Positions 8,187 to 15,616 of a stretch of 24,975 bases of DNA are shown here, in pieces (within the stretch, counting starts at the first letter, position 1; each line of letters starts with the position of its first letter). The DNA comes from JASFQI01 sp050115555 (lineage in GTDB: Bacteria; Desulfobacterota; DSM-4660; Desulfatiglandales; HGW-15): the NCBI GenBank assembly GCA_050115555.1, contig JASFQI010000026.1:1-24975 (forward strand). Direction: 5' to 3'. The notes under the pieces were generated by a model, which ran no database searches, was not told where the DNA came from, and saw only the letters and a program-made list of their open reading frames with translations. The translations under genes and the position numbers were made by a program.

Positions 8187-9533
8187 CTACTCCGGCAAGG
8201 CCTTTTTCTTCGCATCATAGAACCGGTCCTCGATGTGCATGTAGCCCAGGATGGCCTTCATGGTCATGCTGCGCAATGGCTCAGGGGGCCAGGGGATGGT
8301 GGTCCGGTTCACAAAAAAGACATCGGTGAGGTCCGTTTGACGCTCCAGGACCAGGTCCCGGACGGTCTGACCGTTGAGATGGGTCAGGCTGACGCCGTGC
8401 CCCACGCAGCCCAGGCTGTACACCGCCCGTTTGTCCCCCAGGTATCCCAAGGCCGGCGCCATGTCGATGGGAACGGATACCGGTCCCCCCCAGGCATCGG
8501 TGAACCCAATGTCCCGAAGGGGAGGAAAGATCTCATGGACATCGTTTCTGAGGCCTTCGAATATTTCTTCGTTCGTGTCCTTGTCCATGTCAAAGCCCTT
8601 GCTCAGGGTGACGTCACGGCCGCCCATGACAATCCGGTTATCCGCTGTGAGCCGGTAGTAATGGACAAGGTTTCGGGCATCCTCAATGCCCTGGCGGTTT
8701 TGCCAGCCGATCTCCCGATACTGTGTGTCACTCAGTGGTTCGGTGATCACGATGTGTGTCCACACCGGCAACTGTTTCCTTTTCAACTCCGGAAAGAAGT
8801 GGGACCAGGCGTTCGTGGCGAACACCACCTTTTCCGCCCGAACCTTTCCGCTGGGCGTGGAAAGCGTGATCTTCTGCGACCCCCTTGAGATCTCGAGTAC
8901 CGGGGTCTGTTCATAAATTTCAATGCCCATCGGCCGCAAGACTTCCGCCCAGCTCCACGAGAGCTTGGCCGGGTTGAGAATACCGCACCTCGGCTCCCAC
9001 CAGGCCCCCAGGTACATGGGGCTTCTGACCTCCTTCTGCACCTGGTCCTTCCCCAGCCACTCGATGCCTTCCAGTCCCAGCTTGTGCGCCAATTCGATCT
9101 CGTGCAGGATTCGGCTCTTGTACTTCTCGGATGTCGCGACCCTCAAAAATCCGGGGTGCTCGTAGTCACAATCCAGGTCCAACTCGCCCACCAGATCCCG
9201 CAGGAGATCAACGGCCCTTTCCATATAGTGATGGGCCTGTTTTGCCTTTGCCTTACCGAAGCGAAGTGCGGTGATACTCAAAGTGAGGCCGAAAAGCGTC
9301 ATGTTGAACCCACCGTTGCGGCCGCTGGCGCCATAGCCGATGATCTCTCTCTCCAGGAGAGCGATGCGCATGGTCGGCTCTGCCTTCTTGAGATGGTATG
9401 CGGTGGACAGGCCCGTAAACCCTCCTCCTATAATGGCCACATCCACATCGATGTCTTCCCGAAGCGTATCCCCTGGCACGTATTCCCGTGTCTTCATCCA
9501 ATGGCTTTTGGGTTGAAAGGCTTCCTTTGACAT
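8187..9533 (-). CDS. FAD-dependent oxidoreductase of the DAO family, PuuB-like
   Basis: 448-aa flavoprotein of the D-amino-acid oxidase superfamily. The Rossmann motif IIGGGFTGLSTAYHL (about residues 34-48) and the GYGASGRNGGF block (66-76) are characteristic of gamma-glutamylputrescine oxidase-like enzymes, which oxidise a C-N bond with FAD and pass electrons to O2 or quinone. The length (E. coli PuuB is 426) and a preserved C-terminal GCVGHGVSLT block indicate an intact enzyme. The substrate is not predictable: no other putrescine-pathway gene is near. Start ATG 9533 has GGAAGGAGGTCGGT immediately before it; the longer frame to 9635 lacks support. It follows the TetR gene at 139 bp, with a palindromic operator candidate (9597-9620) in the gap, so it is probably controlled by that regulator. 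Confidence 0.88.
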   Translation of the reverse strand: MSKEAFQPKSHWMKTREYVPGDTLREDIDVDVAIIGGGFTGLSTAYHLKKAEPTMRIALLEREIIGYGASGRNGGFNMTLFGLTLSITALRFGKAKAKQAHHYMERAVDLLRDLVGELDLDCDYEHPGFLRVATSEKYKSRILHEIELAHKLGLEGIEWLGKDQVQKEVRSPMYLGAWWEPRCGILNPAKLSWSWAEVLRPMGIEIYEQTPVLEISRGSQKITLSTPSGKVRAEKVVFATNAWSHFFPELKRKQLPVWTHIVITEPLSDTQYREIGWQNRQGIEDARNLVHYYRLTADNRIVMGGRDVTLSKGFDMDKDTNEEIFEGLRNDVHEIFPPLRDIGFTDAWGGPVSVPIDMAPALGYLGDKRAVYSLGCVGHGVSLTHLNGQTVRDLVLERQTDLTDVFFVNRTTIPWPPEPLRSMTMKAILGYMHIEDRFYDAKKKALPE

Positions 9534-9596
9534 ACCGACCTCCTTCCGTGTTTGATGGTTGGGGCTTAGGCCGTTACAGAGAGAACAAACCCGAAC

Positions 9597-9620
9597 ATCA
9601 GGTGGATATACCGACCTGAT
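9597..9620 (-). promoter_or_regulatory. 24-bp palindromic operator candidate before the FAD oxidoreductase
   Basis: The arms ATCAGGT and ACCTGAT are perfect inverted repeats with a 10-base centre that is itself partly symmetric (TATA in the middle). It lies 64 bp upstream of the oxidoreductase ATG. A weak promoter-like pair, TTGATC (9623-9618) with TGATGT 17 bases on, would be fully covered by it. A dimeric regulator, most simply the adjacent TetR protein, is the likely ligand. Confidence 0.6.
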
Positions 9621-9672
9621 CAAATCCACCGGCATGGACCGGGGTGTTGAATCAAGGACCTTTTATGCAGCG

Positions 9673-10275
9673 TCAGGCAGGTTTCCTGAACTCCTGCACA
9701 GAAGCCAGCCGTTCCTTGAGGGCCTGCGCGAGCAATCCACGCACATCAGCCCGTTGAAACACGGTAGGATCGACCATCAGCTGCAAGGAGAAGCCCTCGG
9801 TGATGGCTACCAGGGCCGCTCCCAACATTTCGCTCTCACGCCCTGCACCGGCTTCCTCAAAAATTCGGGCAAGCCGTTTGCGGTAATCGCGAAGCATCTT
9901 CTTGATGACTTTGCCGAGTGTTTCTCTTTCAAATGCCATCTGAATGAGATTGTAGAAGACCCGGTTCAAAGGACGGTCGAAAATGAGGAAGTCTACGATG
10001 AAGTCGATGGAGGTTTCGATTCGCTGCTCAGGGGAATGGGTCTCGGCCAGGCGTTCGTCCAGCAGGGCGCTGTATTTTCCGACAATCGCCTCTGCAAGAT
10101 GGGAGACAATTTCGTCTTTGCTGGAGAAATAGTAATGGATCACACCGGGAGGCAGGTTTGCACGGGCCGCGATCTCCTTGATCGTGACTTTCTCGCTGCC
10201 GCTCTCGGCAAGGCAGTCGTATAAGGCCCACACGATCTGCTCCCGCCGCTGAGGCGCATTGCTTTTTCTGCCCAT
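9673..10275 (-). CDS. TetR/AcrR-family regulator, BetI-like
   Basis: 200-aa TetR-family repressor. The N-terminal helix-turn-helix is clear at about residues 11-57 (VTIKEIAARANLPPGVIHYYFSSKDEIV). The remainder is all-helical with a BetI-type C-terminal ligand domain (SIDFIVDFLIFDRPLNRVFYNL). Such proteins bind a small ligand and release DNA. Start ATG 10275 agrees with the usual short lead before the HTH, though the ribosome binding site (AAAGGACTGT) is modest. A 20-bp palindrome at 10290-10309, 15 bases upstream of the start, is a probable autoregulatory site. It is followed in the same direction by the FAD oxidoreductase, its probable target. No choline-oxidation gene is in the window, so the BetI resemblance does not give the ligand. 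Confidence 0.9.
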   Translation of the reverse strand: MGRKSNAPQRREQIVWALYDCLAESGSEKVTIKEIAARANLPPGVIHYYFSSKDEIVSHLAEAIVGKYSALLDERLAETHSPEQRIETSIDFIVDFLIFDRPLNRVFYNLIQMAFERETLGKVIKKMLRDYRKRLARIFEEAGAGRESEMLGAALVAITEGFSLQLMVDPTVFQRADVRGLLAQALKERLASVQEFRKPA

Positions 10276-10289
10276 ACAGTCCTTTTTTT

Positions 10290-10309
10290 GTTTGGTTATC
10301 CAACCTAAC
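10290..10309 (-). promoter_or_regulatory. 20-bp palindromic operator candidate upstream of tetR
   Basis: On the minus strand the site reads GTTAGGTT-GGAT-AACCAAAC, i.e. GTTWGGTT-N4-AACCWAAC, symmetric except at the central bases and one W pair. It lies 15-34 bases before the TetR ATG, the standard place for TetR self-repression. It shares an AGGTNGGATA/ACC-like core with the 9597-9620 palindrome, though the overall spacing differs. Confidence 0.65.
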
Positions 10310-10313
10310 TATC

Positions 10314-10340
10314 AAAAAATCGTTTTCCCTCAAGGGAAAA
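10314..10340 (-). terminator. Possible intrinsic terminator after the MFS gene
   Basis: On the minus strand TTTTCCC-TTGA-GGGAAAA (10340-10323) forms a 7-bp stem with a tetraloop and is followed by CGATTTTTTG. The stem has only three G-C pairs, so efficiency may be modest. It lies 85 bp beyond the MFS stop and just upstream of the TetR operator. A second perfect hairpin, CCGAAT-GCTT-ATTCGG, is at 10367-10382. Confidence 0.5.
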
Positions 10341-10424
10341 ATCACCATGAAATTGATTCCCTCTTTCCGAATGCTTATTCGGTCGCTTCAAGCCTGCCGG
10401 ACCTGCCCAAGGCTGCTTACGGCT

Positions 10425-11582
10425 TCAGGGGATGCGGACGGCACGTTGAAAGACCATCCAGAAGACGAACGTGATGCTCCCGCAGATCATCCCCATGATG
10501 CCCAGCACGTGAATTTTATCGGGCCAGGCCAGCGAGATGAATCCCATGCCCAAGCCCCCGCACGTCATGAGGAAGAACATCAGGAGCGAGGAAGCCGCAC
10601 CTGCCCCGCGATCCACCTGCTCCAGGACCAGGTTGTTGCTGGGAGGACGGCTCATTCCTGACGAGAAGGAAATGATCGCCATGGGAAGGGCCAGGTCCCA
10701 TGGCCCTTCCCCGGGGCTGAACATCAACCACACGCCGCCTGCTGCGATCATGAAGAAACCTATGGAAAGGACCGTGCGGGAGGACAGCACCCGGTTCATG
10801 CGAGCGAACAAAAGCGCGCCGACCATCAAGGCCAGGGCGTTGAATCCAAAGAAATACCCGTAGATTTGCTCGCTCAATCCGAATCGTGTGATGTAAATGT
10901 CCGAAGAGGCCCCGATAAAGGAGAAAAACGGGATCACGCTGAACGACACCAGGAAAACCATCCCCAGATACGACCGGTTGCGAAGCAGCTTGGTGTAATT
11001 GGTCACCAGCGCCACCCGGGTCGTTTTCTTCACCGGGTGAAGCGTCTCCTGCATTCGATGCACACCGAGAAATGCAACACACCCCAACCCTGCAAGGATC
11101 ACAAAGATCCAATTCCAGGAAAAAAAGACAAGGGTCCATCCGCCAATCACCGGAGCCATCATGGGGGACAGGGCGATTACCACCCCCATGTAGGCCAGTA
11201 CCCTTTCCCGATCCCGCGCCTCGAAGACGTCTCTGCAAATGGCCAGAGCCAGCGATGAAGCGCAGGCCCCGCCGGCCGCCTGGACAATGCGGAAGGCGAT
11301 CAGGCTCTCGGCATTGGGCGCCAGTGCGCAGAGCAGGCTGGCGACGACATAGATGGGAATGCCGATCTTCAGAAGAGGCCGGCGTCCGAACCGGTCCGAA
11401 ACCGGGCCGTATACGAGCAAGAACAGGCTGTACGTGATGAAAAAGCACACCAGGGTCAGATTGACGACCCACAGGGGCTGTTCCCACTCTTTTACCAGCG
11501 TCGGAATCGCAGGCAGGTACATGTCCGTTGATAAAGGCGGGAAGGCAGCGAGGAGTGCCAGGAGCCCGATCCATCGTTTCAT
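10425..11582 (-). CDS. MFS exporter, Bcr/CflA drug-resistance type
   Basis: 385-aa inner-membrane transporter with about 12 hydrophobic segments, a proton-coupled exporter of the Bcr/CflA (DHA1) group. Diagnostic blocks are STDMYLPAIPTL after the first helix, the loop 2-3 motif YGPVSDRFGRRPLLKIG, and RIVQAAGGACASSLALAICRDVF in helix 4. Homologues export bicyclomycin, chloramphenicol or sulfonamides, but the substrate here is unknown. Start ATG 11582 has AAGGAAATTCC upstream and gives the normal N-terminus MKRWIGLLALLAAFPPLSTDMYL; the frame is open to 11651 without a ribosome binding site. It is on the same strand as, but separated by 150 bp and a possible terminator from, the TetR gene, so co-regulation is uncertain. 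Confidence 0.92.
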   Translation of the reverse strand: MKRWIGLLALLAAFPPLSTDMYLPAIPTLVKEWEQPLWVVNLTLVCFFITYSLFLLVYGPVSDRFGRRPLLKIGIPIYVVASLLCALAPNAESLIAFRIVQAAGGACASSLALAICRDVFEARDRERVLAYMGVVIALSPMMAPVIGGWTLVFFSWNWIFVILAGLGCVAFLGVHRMQETLHPVKKTTRVALVTNYTKLLRNRSYLGMVFLVSFSVIPFFSFIGASSDIYITRFGLSEQIYGYFFGFNALALMVGALLFARMNRVLSSRTVLSIGFFMIAAGGVWLMFSPGEGPWDLALPMAIISFSSGMSRPPSNNLVLEQVDRGAGAASSLLMFFLMTCGGLGMGFISLAWPDKIHVLGIMGMICGSITFVFWMVFQRAVRIP

Positions 11583-11888
11583 GGAATTTCCTTTTTGGGT
11601 CCGTGAAAACCCTCTATGGAATCTCCGCGCAGTCCCATCACGATGGGGCAATGAACGTACGCATGAAACACGTTCACGGCTTCCCCATCCAGGAAGGATA
11701 CCGGTTCATGCAAATGGATGATACGTGTCCCGGTAGCAGAGTCCATGTCACATATCAGGAAAAGACCCTCGCCACAACCTTGGATCGTGGGCAATATGAG
11801 TTGAAAAAAAGGGACCATTGAAAAGGAGGGTGTGCAGGCCTGACGATCCATTCAGCAAGAGCGCCCGCGTCTTTCCTTAAGGGGGTTC
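11583..11888. other. Intergenic spacer, no supported gene
   Basis: 306 bp between the MFS start and the stop of the sigma-54 activator. Overlapping open frames occur on both strands (56 codons plus strand from ATG 11651; 90 codons minus strand from 11851). Neither has a good ribosome binding site or a family I recognise. A short dyad CCCATC-AC-GATGGG spans 11636-11649 or close to it. I see no clear terminator for the activator gene. Confidence 0.45.
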
Positions 11889-13241
11889 TCAAGCGGGGAG
11901 ATTGTACTTCTTGATCTTCTTGTTCAACGTGGGCCTGGATATTTTTAAAAGCTGACAGGCTCGGCCCTTGTGCCCACCTACCAGGGCCAGGGCCTTCTCG
12001 ATATGCCGGCGCTCCATCTCCTCCAGTGGCTGGAAGTCGGCCGCATCGTCCACCTGCTCCTCCTCTTGCTCGCCGGGTGTAGCGTATATGGAGGAGGTGC
12101 GCCCCTCCGGCAGGATATCATCCCGGTTGAGCACCGCGACCCTCATCAGAAAGTTCTCCAGCTCTCTGACATTTCCCGGCCAGTCGTACTCAATGAGCTT
12201 GTCCACAATCTCCGGGGAGAGGCGTTTGGTACCCCGATTCCTTTCCCTGAAGAACTTGTTAAAAAAGTAGTCGATGAGCAGAGGGATGTCGGATTTTCGC
12301 TCCCGAAGCGGCGGCACCTCGATATTGATGACCTTCAGGCGGTAGTAGAGATCCTCGCGAAACGACCCGTCCCGGACAAGCAGAGAGAGGTCCTTGTTGG
12401 TTGCGGCAATCACGCGGGCATTGGACGTGATCTTCACCGTGCTGCCCACGCGCTCGAAATCCTTTTCCTGCAGAAACCGAAGCAGCTTGACCTGCGTGCT
12501 GAGCTGAATCTCCCCGACCTCATCCAGAAAGATCGTTCCGTTTTTTGCGTACTCGAACTTCCCCACCTTGTCATTGAAGGCATGGGTGAACGCCCCCCGT
12601 TCGTGGCCGAAGAGCTCACTCTCCAGAAGGCTCTCCACCAGGGCGCCACAGTTGATGTGAACAAAGGGCTCTTCGCGACGCTCACTGTTGTAGTGGATCG
12701 CCTTGGCGATAAGGTCCTTTCCGGTCCCGCTCTCTCCCTGGATCAGGACCGTAGCCTGGCTGTTGCAGCACAGACCGATCATCTTGAAAATCTCCTGCAT
12801 GGGTTTGCTTTCCCCGATAATGCTCCCTTCTCCCGGCTTCATTCGCGGGGTCTTTCCGGAGTAGCTGAGCCTGTTCCTGACAGCGATTCGATCACTTACC
12901 TTCCCGATCCTTTCAGCCAGCTCCCGAATGTCGATAGGCTTATGAACATAGTCATAAGCACCATATTTCATGGCCTTAATAGTGGTTTCCATGTCGTGAA
13001 ATGCGGTTATCATAAAGACCACAATATCTTCATTCATCTCCCGCATCTTCTTCAGCACATCGATGCCATTGCTATCCGGAAGACGGATATCCAGGATCAC
13101 AATATCCGGTGAGAAGGATTTAACCTTTTCTATGCTGCTCCGGCCGTTCATGGCGGTGTCGACCTCATAGCCGTTCTCGGAAAAATACATTCCCAGAGAC
13201 TCCAGGGTCGCGGGCTGGTCATCGACGATCAGGATCTTCAT
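11889..13241 (-). CDS. NtrC-family sigma-54-dependent response regulator
   Basis: 450-aa activator of RNA polymerase sigma-54. Domain order: REC (1-120; phospho-acceptor Asp51 in IVILDIRLPD, Lys101 in VHKPID), AAA+ (about 140-375) with Walker A GESGTGKD (169-176), the sigma-54 contact loop GAFTHA (216-221), Walker B GTIFLDE (235-241), the arginine-finger region FREDLYYRL (294-302) and WPGNVRELEN (354-363), then a Fis-type helix-turn-helix (about 410-445; GHKGRACQLLKISRPTLNKKI). The contact loop departs from GAFTGA by Gly to His. Start ATG 13241 gives the standard MKILIVDDQ; the ribosome binding site is weak (GGGAG 11 bases away), and an upstream ATG at 13319 adds 26 residues that look non-coding. 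It follows its partner kinase by 144 bp and probably activates the divergent 15617-21189 operon. Confidence 0.94.
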   Translation of the reverse strand: MKILIVDDQPATLESLGMYFSENGYEVDTAMNGRSSIEKVKSFSPDIVILDIRLPDSNGIDVLKKMREMNEDIVVFMITAFHDMETTIKAMKYGAYDYVHKPIDIRELAERIGKVSDRIAVRNRLSYSGKTPRMKPGEGSIIGESKPMQEIFKMIGLCCNSQATVLIQGESGTGKDLIAKAIHYNSERREEPFVHINCGALVESLLESELFGHERGAFTHAFNDKVGKFEYAKNGTIFLDEVGEIQLSTQVKLLRFLQEKDFERVGSTVKITSNARVIAATNKDLSLLVRDGSFREDLYYRLKVINIEVPPLRERKSDIPLLIDYFFNKFFRERNRGTKRLSPEIVDKLIEYDWPGNVRELENFLMRVAVLNRDDILPEGRTSSIYATPGEQEEEQVDDAADFQPLEEMERRHIEKALALVGGHKGRACQLLKISRPTLNKKIKKYNLPA

Positions 13242-13368
13242 TGAACACACTGCTCCCGGAAGTGTACGGTATTCCGCTGTGCCGGCCGCGCCATGACAAA
13301 ACGGAGGGGCCTCCTGCATGACGCCGGCATCGTGGCGGGGAAATTGCGAAGCGCGAATCCAGGTCGGT

Positions 13369-13392
13369 AAAAAAATCCTCTGGCGTCAGAAG
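13369..13392 (-). terminator. Small terminator-like hairpin overlapping the kinase stop codon
   Basis: On the minus strand CTTCTG-ACGC-CAGAGG (13392-13377), with one G-T pair, is followed by A and seven T (13375-13369). The kinase stop TGA (13388-13386) is within the stem-loop. It may act as a partial terminator or attenuator that lowers expression of the activator relative to the kinase; translation to the stop codon would block folding. Confidence 0.45.
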
Positions 13393-14918
13393 ACGTTGAT
13401 GGGAATCAGGACGAGCAGGACCGTCTCTCCGCTGGTTCCTTCCGCTGCCCGGATCTCCCCATGATGCGCTTCGACGATTTTCCGAACGATGGACAGGCCG
13501 AGCCCAATCCCATCGATCTTTCCTTTGGTAAAAAACGGCTCAAAAACGGTTTCACGTTCCTCGGCGGCAATGCCGATGCCATTGTCTTCGATGGAAAGGC
13601 GGATGTAGTCTCTGCCATTGGAGTTGTACCTTTCGGTATAAATCCATATCCGAGGCGGTTTCTTTTGCTCATCCATGGCCTCGATGGCGTTCTTCAGAAC
13701 ATTGAACACGGATGCCACAATTTTATCACTGTCTATCATGACCTTTGGCAAAGACATTTCATAGTCTCGGTACACTTCGACCCGCTTATCCTCCAGTTTT
13801 TCTCCAATCAACTCGAGCGCATAATCAATGGTCCGGTGAATATCGCAGACCGTGTAATTGAGCCTGATCGGCTTTGAGTAATCGAGCATCTGGGAGATGG
13901 TCTTCTCCAGATACCTCAGCTGCTGGTAGGAAATCTCCAGCCGTTTCTGGTCGTTTCCCGAAAGCGAGAGTCGATCGAGCAGGATCTGGGTATTCACCTT
14001 GATCGCAGAGAGGGGATTTCGTATCTCATGGGCGATCGAGGTAGTGAGACTGCCGATCAGTGCGAACCGGTCCTGCTGCCTCAGCTTTTCCTCGATCTCA
14101 AGGCGCTGGGTGATGTCGCTGCAAAGGACCAGGACCGCGGAACAGCCGTTGTAATGGATCAGTTTGATCTTCGACTCCGTAGGCAGCCGCTCCCCACCTT
14201 TCCCTTTCCGGAAAAAAACAAAGCAATCCGAGTTCGGCTCCCCTTTCAGAACATTGGAGAACCGTCGTTCGACCATATCGATGAAATCGTCGGCCACAAA
14301 GAGGTCGTAAGGAGTCCCCAGGACCTCTGCGGCACCGTGACCATGCATCTCGCAGAAGCCCTTGTTGGCAAGGATGATGTGCCCGTTCTGCCAGACAAAG
14401 CAGCCGTCGCTGATCTCGTCGAAAAGGACCTGATAGTTCCGTTTGGACTCCTCAAGCTCTGCGGTCCGCTTCCTAACCTTGTGCTCGAGGCTGTTGGCGT
14501 AACCTCGGAGTTTCTGCTCCTGGTGCTCCTTGAAGTAGAGGCTGAAGCGGAAAACGATCCAGTCAACGGCCTGGTTGATCCGGGAGACCATCTCAAGAAA
14601 ATCCGGGTTTTCCACCCTTGTGCCGATCGAGTCGTACAGGATGTATCGCAGCTTGCTGAACGCCTGCTGGAGCTCCGTAAAGGAGATTCCCTGCTCGGTC
14701 CTTTTTCGGGTGAGCCATTGAATGTACTGATCAATGTGCTCAAAGTCATTGCTTCGAAGAATCGGTAAAACGCTCAAAAAGGCTCGATCAGCCGACCGCT
14801 CGAGATCTTCGATGTCGAGCCGGCTGTAAGCCGAGCTGATCAAGCTGACCTGGCGAGCCCATTCCTTGGAAATGGAGCCCCGATCGCGATCCAGTCGATC
14901 CAATACCTCATGAATCAT
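13386..14918 (-). CDS. Soluble PAS sensor histidine kinase, partner of the NtrC-type regulator
   Basis: 510-aa histidine kinase with no membrane segment or signal peptide, so it senses something in the cytosol. Residues ~1-135 form a helical domain resembling RsbRD_N (WLTRKRTEQGISFTELQQAFSKLRYILYDSI). A coiled-coil linker (~135-165), a PAS domain (~160-275), HisKA with His297 in IAHEIRNPLSAI and HATPase_c follow (N410 in NVLKNAIEAM, DNGIGI 445-450, GIGLGLS 470-476). Start ATG 14918 is chosen because AGGAG lies 11 bases upstream and upstream residues are low-quality; the frame stays open to 15158. It is first of two genes with the sigma-54 activator and is divergent from the ligase/TRAP operon, which suggests it reports the substrate or its CoA ester. 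Ligand unknown. Confidence 0.9.
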   Translation of the reverse strand: MIHEVLDRLDRDRGSISKEWARQVSLISSAYSRLDIEDLERSADRAFLSVLPILRSNDFEHIDQYIQWLTRKRTEQGISFTELQQAFSKLRYILYDSIGTRVENPDFLEMVSRINQAVDWIVFRFSLYFKEHQEQKLRGYANSLEHKVRKRTAELEESKRNYQVLFDEISDGCFVWQNGHIILANKGFCEMHGHGAAEVLGTPYDLFVADDFIDMVERRFSNVLKGEPNSDCFVFFRKGKGGERLPTESKIKLIHYNGCSAVLVLCSDITQRLEIEEKLRQQDRFALIGSLTTSIAHEIRNPLSAIKVNTQILLDRLSLSGNDQKRLEISYQQLRYLEKTISQMLDYSKPIRLNYTVCDIHRTIDYALELIGEKLEDKRVEVYRDYEMSLPKVMIDSDKIVASVFNVLKNAIEAMDEQKKPPRIWIYTERYNSNGRDYIRLSIEDNGIGIAAEERETVFEPFFTKGKIDGIGLGLSIVRKIVEAHHGEIRAAEGTSGETVLLVLIPINVF

Positions 14919-14936
14919 GCTATCAAAAGCTCCTAT

Positions 14937-14990
14937 ATTATAGCCATTTATGCGCCAAAAATGGCATAATCGTCCCTCAGCCATAAATGG
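14937..14990 (-). promoter_or_regulatory. Promoter/operator cluster upstream of the sensor kinase
   Basis: On the minus strand TTGGCGCATAAATGGCT (14958-14942) keeps the GG-N10-GC core of a sigma-54 promoter with four mismatches to the full consensus, and a perfect TATAAT (14942-14937) abuts it, without a good -35. The same DNA holds a perfect 9-bp inverted repeat CCATTTATG (14944-14952) / CATAAATGG (14982-14990), TTATGC/GCATAA arms, and two related 10-mers CCAAAAATGG (14955-14964) and CCATAAATGG (14981-14990). Binding by the adjacent activator is plausible but unproven. Confidence 0.4.
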
Positions 14991-15363
14991 GGATTTCATG
15001 TCTAGACAACCCGAGGCCCCATCCTCCCTCCACTGAAAATCCGATGGTCCGTCTCCAAGGAGGAGAACGGAACTGCCCCATCCTGTCGGGCCGATTCCGG
15101 TCCTTCGTCCCCTGTTTTGTCCACACCCGATAATGAGGGCCGAGCCCCGGACGATCAAAGGGGCTCAGTGCCGCGCTGCAAAGGTACGCCTCTTGTGCGC
15201 CGGGCTTACTCTGCAAAATCAGTACCATGCCCTGAGGGAAAAAGCCTCGTTCTCCTCCCGCCGCCCATCCTCCCTATCAAACCTGACCGGACCGGCCGGA
15301 TCGAGAATGCCGGACAAGTCGGGCATGGGGAGGCCAGTCCGCAAAATGTAAAGGATGTTTAAA

Positions 15364-15384
15364 GCATTGTAAAAAGGCTTTCAA
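15364..15384 (+). repeat. Direct repeat copy 1, enhancer-site candidate
   Basis: 21-bp element matching GCATTGYAAAAWGGCTYT plus three more bases; identical to the copy at 15465-15485 at 17 of 21 positions. It starts 157 bp upstream of the -24 element of the candidate sigma-54 promoter, inside the range of NtrC-type enhancer sites. Confidence 0.5.
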
Positions 15385-15464
15385 TCGAAAAATGGTCCAT
15401 GAATAATCATTTTGAAATTAATGAAGAATTTAGGATAGTTACCGATGATATTCATATGGCACAC

Positions 15465-15485
15465 GCATTGCAAAATGGCTCTGAA
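15465..15485 (+). repeat. Direct repeat copy 2, enhancer-site candidate
   Basis: Second copy of the 21-bp element, 101 bp downstream of the first in the same orientation and ending 35 bp before the promoter motif. It contains CATT-GCAA-AATG, a short dyad. The AAAATGGC part recurs upstream of the kinase gene near 14957-14966. Confidence 0.5.
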
Positions 15486-15520
15486 ATCCTCGATACCCCA
15501 GGATAAGGGGCCAACACACA

Positions 15521-15537
15521 TCGGCACGGCACTGGCA
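15521..15537 (+). promoter_or_regulatory. Sigma-54 (-24/-12) promoter of the ligase/TRAP/crotonase operon
   Basis: TCGGCACGGCACTGGCA fits the consensus YTGGCACGRNNNTTGCW at all but two defined positions and keeps the essential GG and GC dinucleotides exactly 10 bases apart. Transcription would begin near 15548, giving a leader of about 70 bases before ATG 15617. A sigma-54 activator gene is encoded divergently next to it, which strengthens the call. Confidence 0.65.
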
Positions 15538-15616
15538 AATGGAAGCATAAGAGTCCTCATATAAAGAACTATTGAAGGCGTTAATCCCTCAATAAAAACC
15601 GGCAATGGAGGAACAA

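Larger units (their letters stand above)
14919..15616. other. 698-bp divergent regulatory region
   Basis: The region separates the two-component genes (minus) from the ligase operon (plus). It contains the sigma-54-type promoter at 15521-15537, two 21-bp direct repeats, and a cluster of dyads just upstream of the kinase gene. Bases from about 15340 to 15600 are markedly AT-richer than the coding parts, as in bendable promoter DNA. Open frames of 70-80 codons here lack ribosome binding sites and motifs and are not called. The part 15000-15340 shows nothing I recognise. Confidence 0.6.

Noticed and set aside
11651..11821. 56-codon plus-strand ORF between the MFS and activator genes
   Set aside because: Composition is not absurd, but there is no proper ribosome binding site, no homology I recognise, and an overlapping minus-strand frame of 90 codons is just as open.
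11970..13112. 380-codon open frame antisense to the sigma-54 activator
   Set aside because: Same cause; the minus-strand frame has every expected activator motif.
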